Shown here one piece after another: positions 54,394 through 64,000 of a DNA stretch of 64,000 bases (the stretch's first letter is position 1; each line of letters starts with the position of its first letter). Source of the DNA: Eucommia ulmoides (Eukaryota > Streptophyta > Magnoliopsida > Garryales > Eucommiaceae); contig CM028338.1 of the NCBI GenBank assembly GCA_016647705.1, positions 20,667,577 to 20,731,576 of the forward strand, read 5' to 3'. The notes under the pieces are model-generated. The model was not told where the DNA came from and ran no database searches. It saw only the letters and a list, made by a program, of their open reading frames with translations. The position numbers were made by a program, and so were the translations under genes.

Positions 54394-57180
54394 GACTTTT
54401 CTTATTGATTAGTTATGTAGTTTAAGTTTAAATGTTGTTTAATTTAATTGTATGCATAATTGTTTAGTTTAGTATAAGTATGTTTATGTTGGTAGTTGTT
54501 GTTGTTGTGTGCTGAGTTTTGTAGTTCATCTGGGCCATTACCCGATGATGAGTCTATCCCCTAGTTGTTTATCGAGGTCGAGCGTAATGCCTATTCATGT
54601 GTGTTCTGTGTGATTGACATCTTGTTGTGGTAAAAGTTATTGTGGATCCTAACTTGCACGAGCACGTAAACTCAATGTACTAGCTATCCAATTGATTTAA
54701 TGTCGATTATCCGTTAGGCAAGTTCATGACAATAGGAATTCTAGAACCTAAAACGGGGAAAATTCGAGGTGAAATCCTAGACGAGGTAGTTCAGGAGATA
54801 TGATTTAGGCATTCATTTTGATCGCTTGAGCCTTTGAAGCCTACCATGTTATATGTTTTATCTCTCGTTACCCTGTCGAAGCCTGTTAACCGTTTCTATT
54901 CTGAACACGTAACAAATGCCTTGGCCAATTGAATGTTTTCTAAACCTTTATCGCTAAACCAAAGGCACAATTTGAGTTGAAATCAAGTTAGCGTTTATTA
55001 TGCTACTCGAAGTGAGCAGTTGGGTTTTGGGCGAACTGTTGGTTGGTTCGATATTCAAGTACTCACTTGTCATTTTTCTATCGCACTTCCACACCCGTGA
55101 AATTGTATAATTGAATAAGTTTTGGGGGGGGGGGGAGGGGGGGGTTTCATAGAGTTAAAAAAAAATGTATATACAGTTTTATTTTTGTTTGTTTAGATAA
55201 GTGAGTACTACGTTTTAAAGTGTTAGTTCATGATTGTTTCGAATTAGTCTTTGGGGTTACGAGTGTGATTGAGCCAAGCGTTGTGTCTCGAGTATCGTTA
55301 AGTTAATAATGTTAACCTATTTTATATTCCTGATATACTCTTGGCCATTTAACAAAAAATCGAACCAAGTCCTATTGATCTTTTTGAATTTCCAAGCTTA
55401 TATTAGTGGAGAGTGGAACCCATTCAGGTATATGGATATCCTATACCTTTATTAGTTTTTAATCATGAACTTTGTTGGTGGATAATCGAATCTGGTCTGT
55501 GGATGGTTGTATGATTGAGTTTTCACACACACACTTAAACATGATCTAGAATGACGCTTACTGCTATTGAATGTTGAAATTCTAGAACACCATATGGTGC
55601 GTTTTACTCTTGAAATCGATATAATTGGGGGCCAATGAGGGAAAACTTTTTGGTCGTATAGATGAAATTCGAAACTCATACGTTTTAGTTCGTTTGTGCT
55701 TTTCGTTGTTTTTTATTTATATATTTTTTTTTATTTTTGTATTTTTGTATTTAAGTTCCTTAATAGTTGTGGTAGTTTATTTTATTGTGTGGGTGTTTTC
55801 CTCGAGAACTAGCAAAATTCCAAGTTTGGGGGTATTTAATAGGTTGAATCTATCTACCTATTTCCAAGCCGAATTTGGTAGTTTTCAAGTGTTCTTGTTC
55901 TGTTTTATTATGTTTTAATTTGTTTTTATTTGTTTTTGTCCAAAGCAGGTGTTAGAGGCGAAAATGGTTGAAAATCGAGCTAAACGGTAGGAAGTCGGTG
56001 AAAAAACTGTTAAAAAATAATCAAAACAGCCAACAAGGGCCATTGGCCCTTCATCCCTGCAGTAGTGAGCTTCACCTCTGCAGTGATGAAAGGGCAGTGC
56101 TTCTGGCCCTTCAACGCTGCAGCGGTGAAAGGGAAGAAGCCCTACCGACATCCCACCACGGCAACGATGGTTCTCACCGCTGCGGTGCCGAAACACCAGT
56201 AGTAAAGTGCTTTTTAGATTTTTTGCTTGATATTTTGATTGATCCCAATTCCTTTTCCCTTCATTCCAATTGAGCTTAGAACATTATTGAGAGGATTTGT
56301 TGAGATATTTGGGAGCTCAAGATCAATAACCAAGAGGAGAGATCATCAAGAGGAGAAGAGGAAACATTCTTGGAGCAGTTTTTGCGGAAGTGGAACACTT
56401 CACTTAACAAATTTGCTATCCATTATTTGTTTTCTCTTTGTTCTTAAGTTTTATGAATTGAATGATGATGTTAATCACTTATTTTAATAAATATTTGGTT
56501 AAGATCATGAGAAGCTAAATATCTATTGTCTAGGGATTGATATAGTTTATGAAAACATTGTTTGTTTAAATCTGTGTTTCGTTAACGGTTATTCATTTGC
56601 ATTCGATTGTGTTTACCATTATTTTACCTCTATAGTATGCTTGTTATGATATTGTGGTTGATTTGAGAATACGGGGTTTGACACTCGGGAGAGGTAAACC
56701 CAGATTCGGACTAGAGTTTAAACATAACGTGACGATCTAATAACTCGGGACTCATGTGATCATTTAGATGCTAGAGAGGGATATTAGTGTCAACGTGAAT
56801 TCTCATATTCAATTACTTTACACTCGGAAGATATAGTGAGTGAGTTTTCGATACCTAGATTGTCGGATAATTTGAATACCGTTAATGTAAACTAGATTAG
56901 ATCAAACACGTATAAGTAAACGAAGTTAATCCATAGATAATATATTCCCATATAATATACTTTGTATCATAGTTTAATTAATTGTTAATTTAGTTTAGTA
57001 TATATTAAAAACAAAAACCCTAATTTTAATCGCCTAAATAAAGTTTGGTTATGATAATCACGGTACTTGGCGATAATTTAATTCAATCTCTATGGATACG
57101 ACAACCCCACTCATTCATTATTCTATAAAACTTGACCTGTAGACTTGCGGTAAAAGTAGCGACGTAATATTTCGCTACCA
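54394..57180 (+). mobile_element. Athila-type element D, 3' end only
   Basis: Contains the 3' non-coding region (54394-55819), the polypurine tract and a 3' LTR (55837-57180). All of its coding sequence is missing. It abuts the gag of element A head-to-head at about 54393. A run of G at 55128-55142 (AGTTTTGGGGGGGGGGGGGA type) marks its inner purine tract. Confidence 0.8.
55837..57180 (+). repeat. 3' LTR of element D (1344 bp)
   Basis: It starts TAATAGGTTGAATC (family TGATAGG with G to A in the terminal dinucleotide) and ends TTCGCTACCA. The polypurine tract CAAGTTTGGGGGTATT lies at 55821-55836. The palindrome array at 56040-56190 has TGCA-centred cores (CCTGCAGTAG, GCTGCAGCGGTG). Confidence 0.85.
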
Positions 57181-57294
57181 ACATCTATCGGGATTTCTTG
57201 TTGGTAAGTTCCCCTCTCAGTAAGGCTTTTGGACTTTAGAAATATTTTTGTTTTTTTATCCTTCCTAACCCTTTTGTAAGTGCAGTGCCTCTAT

Positions 57295-57842
57295 GCAACA
57301 TCAGAGTTGAGGCTGCACCTCCGCCAGACTAGCGAGAAGGCCTGGAAGTGGGAGGGCAAGAAGGGGAGGCTAGTGGAGAAGTAGTAGAAGAGGCAGTGGA
57401 GAAGGCCTGGGCAGAAAACGAACAGCTCAGGAAGAGGGTCGATGGTCTGCTGAAAGAGAAAGTGGTGATGTCCAAGGCACTTGTGAACACTAGGGCCCAG
57501 ACCGACCGAGCTATTGAGCAATCCAACAACACCGCCTGCCAGCTCGAGACGATCGCCGCCGACTAGGAGAGGTTACTGGAGAACACCCGGGGCGGTGCTG
57601 TGGCAGAGTGTAAGAAGTGCTATGAATATAGGGATCTAGAGAACAACATCGGGGCAGTAGTGATGAGGCTGGGCTTCAGAGGAGCGGTCAATTCTGTTCG
57701 ATGCCAAATTCCTGAGTTGGACAACAAGAGAATTAGGAAGGAGGTTGATCTCGCACAGGTCTGGGCCACCAAGGCCGGCAGTGCCAAGCCCAACGCCAGT
57801 GGAGGAGGCCAAATCGAGCCCCTTACTAGTGGTGAAGCTTAG
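57295..57842 (+). pseudogene. Antisense accessory ORF of Tat element E, C-terminal exon
   Basis: After a splice-acceptor-like GTGCAG near 57286 the reading is a charged coiled coil (VEEAVEKAWAENEQLRKRV, then KALVNTRAQTDRAIEQ). A stop near 57565 and a frame change are followed by AECKKCYEYRDLENNIGAV, GFRGAVNSVR and a Ser/Gly/Ala-rich tail ending at 57842. Coiled-coil C-termini of this kind follow the 'gypsy type transposon' core in Tat antisense ORFs. The core domain between this and 36617 is missing. Confidence 0.55.
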
Positions 57843-59080
57843 GCCGGTAATGCTCCCCAAGAGCCCTCCCGCAGTGCAGTAAAAAACAACTTCAAGTTTT
57901 TCTTTCTTTTTCATTTTTGATTGCTTAATTTAGCCCAAGAAGGGCTTGTAACGATGGGCTCGGGCCCTACCTTTCGTAATGACCATTTTTTTATGAATGA
58001 ACAAAATTTCTCTTAATCTTTTTATCTTGTCTTGTTCTGCTTACATTTTCTTGTCTGCTTGGTTGGTGACTTCTGATCGGTTTTCCTTGTACACTTGCTC
58101 CAATAATCGCTAATAATCATTGCAACTTAATAAAAATGACCAACCTCAATCAATTAAACAATATACTTGTTAATCATCTCCTACACCATTGAACTTTAAT
58201 AACCAAGATGACCTTAATGAGCCCGGTTATCATAAATGAACAGTCAAATCGGCCTCATAAATTTTGCGGGTTCAATGTCTATCTTCAGCTCAGCTATTTT
58301 TGGTCACTTGGACTCTTTCGCAATGAAGTGGTTCTTGCCCACGCAATTTTGACTTGCAAATTTTTTGGACTCAAGACTACCCCAATCATCATTACATCAC
58401 CGAGAAGAATTTTAATCTTCTATCAATGCTGGGAGATCGAGTCAGTCCACCAGCCCTTTAACCTTTCTCGACCATCCTGACCCTCAGTTAACTACGCGAG
58501 CTCGGTCTACGGATTTTGACACCTCGGTAGAGTTACGTGGCCGGTCACAGGTGAGTTCTCTATAGTCAGGCTCGCTGTCGAACCTTTTCGGGTTATCTCA
58601 ATTCCCTTTACAGGAGCACCGTCCCTTTAGGTCGCCCAAGCTCAACTCAGTTGTGAGAAAGCAGGTGCTAGCTGATAGGTCCTTGGTCCCGATAAATGTA
58701 ACACCATCGAGGGGTAACAGCTAGTCGATCCCCGGGCTAACACTACTGACCTAAGTAACGGGCTGATCTTTATCCTCGATGTGATAGCTAGTCTTGGCCA
58801 GGATGCCTTCGAGATTCGGCTGGCGGGCTACCCATACTGGTCTATGTAAGACAGGGGGCCTGCTTATCTCCACCTTCAAATGAAGAATCGGCTGGAGGGC
58901 GGCTCATCTCCGTCTAAGTTGGCACGAAGGGCTGCTCGTCTTCGCCTTCGCACTCGTGGAGATTTTGGAGAATTTGTTGAACCGAACAACCTTTTCATTA
59001 ATCAAAATTTTTTATTACAAGCTTTGCAAATCAAAGTAAAAAATTGTGACAAGTCTAGGTAGATGGCTCTTCTCTCAAAT
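57843..59080. other. Region between antisense ORF and pol of element E
   Basis: Probably the 3' untranslated region of the antisense transcript and the pol-flanking spacer. Near 58510-58560 it contains GTGGCCGGTCACAGGTGAGT, related to the low end of the Tat LTRs at 28290-28310 and 35110. No gene was recognised. Confidence 0.45.
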
Positions 59081-60229
59081 AGTAGCGCTTCAAGTGCTCA
59101 ATGTTCCAGGGGTGTCTTAGGGGTATCACCTCTTCAGTTTCCAGATCGTAGGTACCGGGCCGAGCTACTTAGGTGACCCAGTAAGGCGCTTTCCAGGTTG
59201 GAGTGAGCTTATCAACATTCGTGTCCTTAGTAACTAGGGTTCCCTTTCTGAGGATGAGGTCACCAAAATAAAAAGAGCGAGGTCGGACCTAGAGATTGTA
59301 GTATCGATCTGCCTTTTGCTAATAGGCGGCCTGGTGAACCCGAGCTCTTTCTCTTCTTTCTTCCAAAAGATCCAGGCTCTAGGCCAGGCTGGCTTCATTT
59401 TCAACTCGGTTGAATATGGTGGCAGTCTGAGGTAAAGACAGGCCGATCTCAACTTGGATGATGACCTCAGACCCAAAGGCCATAGGAAAGAGTATATCAC
59501 AGGTGGGTGTCCGAACTGTCGTGTGGTAGGCGCACAGCACGATGTAAAGGTCTTCCACCCATAACCCCTTTGATTTGTCCAACCTTATCTTTAGATTTTG
59601 CAAAATAGTCTGGTTGGTAACTTCGACCTGACCGTTAGCTTGGGGGTGGCCAGGGGAGGAGAAAAGGGTATTAATCCCCAGCCCAGAGCAGAGCTCGCCA
59701 AATAAGTCTTTGTCGAACTGCTTTCAATTGTCTGAGACGATGGCTTTGGGGATGCCAAATCAATAGATGATACTCTTCTAGACAAAGTCTTGGATCTTCT
59801 CCTTAGTGATCTTGGCAAGGGGATTAGCCTCTACCCACTTGGTGAAGTAGTCGATGGCAACGACCATGAATTTTCTTTGGTTGGTACATTGAGGGAATGG
59901 GTCGAGGAGGGCGATATCCCACTCGGCGAAGGGCCACGGGCTAGTCATTGGTACTAGGTCATCGGCGGGACGTGGGGGTGCACGGCGAACCGCTAGCACT
60001 TGTCACATTTCTTCACAAATTCCTCCATGTCCTCAAACATCTTTGGCTAATAGTAACTATGTAAGAGTAGCTTACGGGCTAACGACCTGCCCTCTGAGTG
60101 GTTTTCGCAGATGCCCTCGTGGACCTCTCGCATCACATAATCGGCCTCATCAGGTCGGAGACACCTGGAGTATGAACCCGAGAAGGACTTGCGATATAGG
60201 ATTCTATCAATAAGGTCTTACCTTGCAGC
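59081..60229 (-). pseudogene. Integrase of Tat element E
   Basis: The core reads EWDIALLDPFP and FMVVAIDYFTKWVEA near 59940-59840, IVSDN near 59745, SPGHPQANGQVEVTN near 59640, then SKGLWVEDLYIVLCAYHTT, with D, D and E positions present. The tail carries DRYYN-like and VRPRSFYFGDLILRKGTL blocks and ends with EHLKRYY near 59080. Frame breaks and stops occur at about 59775, 59735 and in the zinc-finger part (60000-60229). Confidence 0.82.
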
Positions 60230-60960
60230 TCAGTATCGTATTTTTCTAGCTTCAGCTTGGTTCTTAGGTAGCCTCCCATCAGTGAGGTAGTTTCTGACCG
60301 CATCAATCCAGGTCAGATCAGAGTTGAGGGCACATATAGTAGTGACTTCGTTTGAGGAGACATCGCTCGGATCAGCTAGGTATTCAACGGGCACCATTTT
60401 CTTGAGATTGTATTCTACCGCTGAGGCTAGGTTAGCCAACGCATCGGCATGCCTATTTTTCTTTCGGGGTATTTGCTTGACTTGTACTTTTTTGAAATCT
60501 TTCATAAGGGTATTTACTCTCTCCAGGTAGCCTATTATGCTCAGATCTTTGGCCAGGTACTCACCGTTCACTTGATTGACCACGAGCTGAGAGTTTTTCA
60601 AGACCTGGAGAGTCTTCACATTGAATTCCCTAGCTAGTCTCGACCTAGCTGGGAGAGCTTCATATTCTGCTTCATTGTTGGTAGCTCAGAATCTGAGCCT
60701 GAGGGCGTATTCTATTTATTCTTTATCAAGAGCGACGAGGACCATCCCGACCCCAAAACTGTTCTAGTTAGAGGACCCATTGGTGAAAAGTTGACATGAG
60801 TCAAGACCCAGGTCGATGATCCCATCTTGTTCGTCACTGACCTGGCTGGTTGATGGAGAGGTATCCTTGATGGCTTCTGGGTCAGCGGTGGGCTCCTCAT
60901 CCGAGAAGGTCAATTCAGCTATAAACTCAGCTAGGACCTATTCCTTGATTATCGTTCTAG
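60230..60960 (-). pseudogene. RNase H of Tat element E
   Basis: Blocks: LFTNGSSN near 60790, where the family has DGSSN, so the first catalytic Asp is replaced by Asn. NNEAEYEAL follows near 60680 with the catalytic Glu. Then the open frame from 60619 has LVVNQVNGEYLAKD and IPRKKNRHADALANLAS, the usual end with a catalytic Asp. Several stops lie between 60620 and 60960. Confidence 0.8.
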
Positions 60961-61630
60961 GATGTCAATCCTTGGAAAAGGGAAAAAGTCTTTGGGCAGG
61001 CCTTGTTGAGATCTTTGAAATTCAAGCAAAGTAGCCATTTATTGCCAGCCTTAGGGGCTAAGACCATATTAGTCGGCCAGTCCGGGAACTTGACCTCTTC
61101 CACGACATTTGACCTGATGAGCTTATTTATTTATTCTTCGACGATCTTTTGCCGGTCTGGATAAAACTTCTTTCTCTTTTGGAGAACAGGCGGGTGGTGT
61201 ACGTTAGCATGGATCCGGCCTGGGAAGCTCGTTATACAACTAAGCGAAGACATCATAATTATATCTCAACAGCTTTGCAAGCTCGGCACGCTGATCCGGG
61301 CTCCTATCCTTACTGTTCTCTCTTGGATAGTTGGGTGGATGGGGAATTCAAGGAGTTATTCATAGGGCTGAGGTTCGGGCTCTTTATCCCGGGGTTATCG
61401 ATTGGGATGAGCTCGGTTTCCTTGGCCACATCTAGGAGCTCGAGAAACGATGGGAAAGGTTCCCTGGGCTCTGGACCATGCAGTAATTGCTATTTTTTCT
61501 ACATTTTCCTTCTTGTACAGGCTTAAGCAGCTTCTTGATCTCCTCGAACCTCCTCCACCCCAGAGCTGGTGGGAAACTTTATCATTTGGTGATATGGCGA
61601 GCAAACAACCTTTAGGGTGGCTACCGTGGG
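60961..61630 (-). pseudogene. RT N-terminal remnant of Tat element E (catalytic core deleted)
   Basis: The linker (61200-61630) is followed by KFYPDRQKIVEE, VVEEVKFPDWPTNMVLAPK and LCLNFKDLNKACPK near 61040, the first third of a Tat RT. Within a few dozen bases the reading is that of the end of RT (LAEFIAELTF near 60930). The palm with the catalytic Y-x-D-D and the thumb, about 300 residues, are missing. Confidence 0.78.
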
Positions 61631-62014
61631 TTAGCCCATGATTGCATTGTAAAACGATAATCTATCTACGACAAGAAACTTTAACCATACCATGACCGTC
61701 CTGGGCCTCGATCCGACCGTGACGGATAGTAAGACCCATTCGATAGAGCTCACGACGTCTTCTTCGAAACTAATCAAATGAGACTTCATAGGTTGAAATG
61801 CACTGGAGTCCATGCTCATTCTGTTAAAGTCCCATTTGAAGATAATATTGGCAGAGCTACCACCATCAACCAGTATCCTGACTATCTTGAAATAATTGAC
61901 CAGGGTAGAGATAACCAGGGCGTCATCATGGGGGATATGCACCCCTTCGAGGTCGGCCTCACTGAAGGAGATGTTGTTATGCGAGGTAACATTGACCGTG
62001 CTAATCTCGTACAC
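61631..62014 (-). pseudogene. Aspartic protease of Tat element E
   Basis: A 127-codon open stretch contains DDALVISTLV, VRILVDGGSSANII near 61860 and FYNAIMG at its end, the standard Tat-lineage protease with the active site written V-D-G-G-S-S. It ends where the family normally continues (N-A-I-M/L-G-R), so the domain is almost complete. Confidence 0.82.
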
Positions 62015-63227
62015 GTCCTACTCAGCCTTTCTCTTATCCTTATGCTCATATCTCTTTCGGGAGGATGATGTTTCACCACCGAGACCCATCTTACCGTCTA
62101 CTCTCAGGTCAACATCATCACTGGTATTGTCATCCTAGGGTAGAGGTCAGTTGTCACTTCTTCTTCAGCGTTGTCCCCTATGCTCGTCCCGACGATTGTT
62201 TTCCCCGAACCGGGGCTCGTTGGCTCTGCGCACGTAGTTTTCGAGTTACCCCTTTCTGATAAGAGCCTCCACTTCTTCCCTCAGCTAAAAATAATCCTCA
62301 ATGGCGTGGCCACGATATTAATGAAAGTCACAGTATTTATCAGAGGACCTACCCATAGGTTTTTCCCTTAGGGGAGTGGCAAGTAGGAAGATTCTCTTCC
62401 CGGCGTTCTCGGCAAAGATGGTGGAGATAGAGGCCATCAAGGGGGTGAACTCATATTGGAAAGGCCTTAGGGTGGTCTCCTATCCCTAAGCAGTGGTCTC
62501 AACTATCCTTAAGCCTAGAGTCTTTTAGAGGCCTGAGCTCGGCTCGACCCTTCTTCTTCAAAAGTCCATTTCTTTCTCTTTTAACTTTATCGAGGAGATC
62601 GGCCTCATAATAGCTGGTACTAAGATCCAAAGATTCATCGAAGCACGAGGCTGGTTGTGAACATAAATCTTAGGAGAGTCTTTTGTGCCTCAACCCATCG
62701 ATGAAGGCATTTATGGCCACGGCATCCGAGACCCCTTTACAGGCGAATGACTCTTTCCTGAATCTATCAATGTAGTCTCCCAAGTTCTTATTGGCCTCCT
62801 ACCTGAGGGAAAGAATATGGGTTACAGTTTTTGTCCTGCGCTGAGATCGACTAAACTGGATGAGGAATTGTTGCTCGAGCTGGAGAAAGGTAGAAATTGA
62901 TGTCGGGGGCTAGGTTATTAAACCACGTCCGAGCTGGACCGGTCAAGCTAAGTAGGAAAACTTTTATCGTACCATTGTGGAGGCGGCATGCATATCCATG
63001 TGGGACACAAAAATAGAGAAGTGCTCCACGGGATTGGTGGTCCCACCATACTAGGCTACTAGGGGATTAGGGAATCGATGAGGGACAGGCTCATCTACGA
63101 TTTCTTCAATAAAAACATATCTTACCCTAGTAGACATCCCGACCGCACCTCCTACACTCTGTATCTGGTTGAGCGCGGCCTCCATCTCGGCCATGCGGCG
63201 CTCCATAGTGGCATTCCCTCTAGTCAT
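62015..63227 (-). pseudogene. Gag of Tat element E
   Basis: Start ATG 63227 (MTRGNATMERRMAEMEA), a short coiled coil typical of Tat gag. Then YGGTTNPVEHF near 63030, a frameshift near 62970, and LTGPARTWFNNL, a QLEQQFLIQF block and LGDYIDRFRKES near 62780. GVSDAVAINAFIDGL follows near 62720. A zinc-knuckle-like KYCDFH..RGHAIEDYF near 62320 has the last Cys replaced by Tyr. At least six stops are present. Confidence 0.8.
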
Positions 63228-64000
63228 AATTATTTCATGAAATTTAACAGCTAGAATTCAACAACAATAATAGCATAAATCACATAATAGAAAAATTAAA
63301 TACATATATTAAAAGAGTTAGGAATTCTACCTAAAATCCGAAGTCAGAATCCGAATCGAAATCGATATTTTATTTAATTAATATTCTCGCTCAACCCTTT
63401 TGATTTTTCGCACTGTCATTTTTTTTTTCACTATTTCTCCATTTTTACACTGTCTTGTGCCTTTTCTTCTAATTTTCTCCGTGCCCATCTCCCAATACAC
63501 ATAACAAAATAATTTCTAAGAACAAAGTGGGACCCACGTGTTATTTCTCCATTCCATCTCATTTTTCTCCTTTTCCCATATTCCACCACATCTCCCCCTA
63601 GTTTGTCCATATATATTCCAAGAAGTATAAACACAATATGTGCTAACACAAATCCCTAGATGTCAACCTAACTAAGGTTTTAACACTTTGTGCCCTTAAA
63701 GTTTCATAATATACCAAAATCACCCCCAAAAATTATATTATATTTTATTTTAAAATTAAGTTCAAAAATATAAATTGTTGCCAAAGTCATCCCCTAAAAA
63801 TTATAACTTATTTAAATAGAATAATATTTTAAAATGTAATTTTTAGGGTATTACATTTAGAGTATTTGTGAGGTTTTGATTCTTTAGCCTAAGGTATAAA
63901 AAGAATTAGGTTATTCTTGAGCCTGTAAAAATTAGATGTTATTCCTGAGCCTAGAAAAAGGAATTTGTAAAGGTTGATTTTGAGCCTGTAAAAAGAATCT
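63228..64000. other. AT-rich end of window, possible LTR terminus
   Basis: No gene is seen. On the minus strand TGTAATACCCTAAAAATTAC begins at 63855, a form common at the start of plant gypsy LTRs, but no matching end or primer site was found. From 63905 the phrase GAGCCTGTAAAAA recurs three times in about 90 bases, making a short tandem repeat. It may contain the leader of element E (63228-63330). Confidence 0.3.

Larger units (their letters stand above)
35086..63227 (-). mobile_element. Tat-type Ty3/gypsy element E, split by nested Athila elements
   Basis: Minus-strand parts in consistent order: gag (63227 to about 62015), protease, truncated RT, RNase H and integrase (to 59081), antisense-ORF 3' exon (57295-57842, plus strand), [Athila block 36618-57180], antisense-ORF 5' part and promoter, polypurine tract and 3' LTR (35688-35086). 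Its own DNA totals about 7.6 kb. No target duplication was found at 36618/57180, and the middle of the antisense ORF is missing. So the two halves belonging to one element is the best reading, not proven. No 5' LTR is recognised right of 63227. Confidence 0.65.

Noticed and set aside
36618..57180. A target-site duplication bordering the whole Athila block
   Set aside because: Bases before 36618 (GGCAGT) and after 57180 (ACATCT) do not match, so a single clean insertion is not supported by its ends.
1..64000. tRNA, rRNA or other structural RNA genes
   Set aside because: The only tRNA-like matches are the tRNA-Asp complements in primer sites (5524, 34015, 43497) and a decayed tRNA-Met complement near 9711; no internal tRNA promoter boxes or clover-leaf were recognised by eye.

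Overview
This window reads as repeat-rich, probably pericentromeric or otherwise heterochromatic, nuclear DNA of a flowering plant. I see no intact host gene. The plant assignment rests on the content: Athila-type and Tat-type Ty3/gypsy elements, a Ty1/copia element, a hAT MITE, a transposon carrying a Ulp1-like peptidase, and decayed fragments of two plant genes (an OST3-type oligosaccharyltransferase subunit and a leucine-rich-repeat extensin). All calls come from reading the sequence and recalled family motifs; no search was run.

Layout, left to right. (1) 1-7132: a minus-strand Athila-type element, cut by the window edge. It has a 1.6 kb LTR, a tRNA-Asp type primer site, and gag-pro-pol in one unbroken frame interrupted only by stop codons. 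It sits inside the integrase gene of (2) a minus-strand copia relic, 7133 to about 9985. (3) 9986-12677: a large foldback repeat. (4) 12.7-15.2 kb: an OST3-like pseudogene and a 624-bp hAT MITE with a clear 8-bp target duplication. (5) 15.2-27.0 kb: a decayed Ulp1-type transposon. It is split by a solo LTR of about 5 kb (17579-24320, TSD TAACA), itself split by a second solo LTR (22598-24275, TSD GGCAC). The 5 kb LTR also holds an LRX gene fragment.

(6) 27.9-35.1 kb: a compound microsatellite, then a scrambled block. It holds a Tat 3' end present twice around an Athila LTR fragment, an Athila LTR that has an element tail before it and a primer site after it, and loose gag and integrase fragments. 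(7) 35.1-63.2 kb: best read as one minus-strand Tat element, with its 3' LTR at 35086-35688 and gag near 63227. Its antisense accessory ORF is split by about 20 kb of nested Athila-type elements: A (minus, 36618-54393), B (plus, 42101-49390, inside the pol end of A) and D (plus, truncated, 54394-57180). (8) 63.2-64.0 kb: AT-rich DNA with a possible LTR end.

Every coding region carries stops, frameshifts, domain deletions or lost catalytic residues, so nothing here should encode an active element. The most unusual signals are the palindromic GC-rich repeat arrays in the Athila LTRs, whose central bases differ between copies while the symmetry is kept; the antisense ORFs with their own TATA boxes in the Tat elements; the deletion-derivative element B; and the three-copy foldback.
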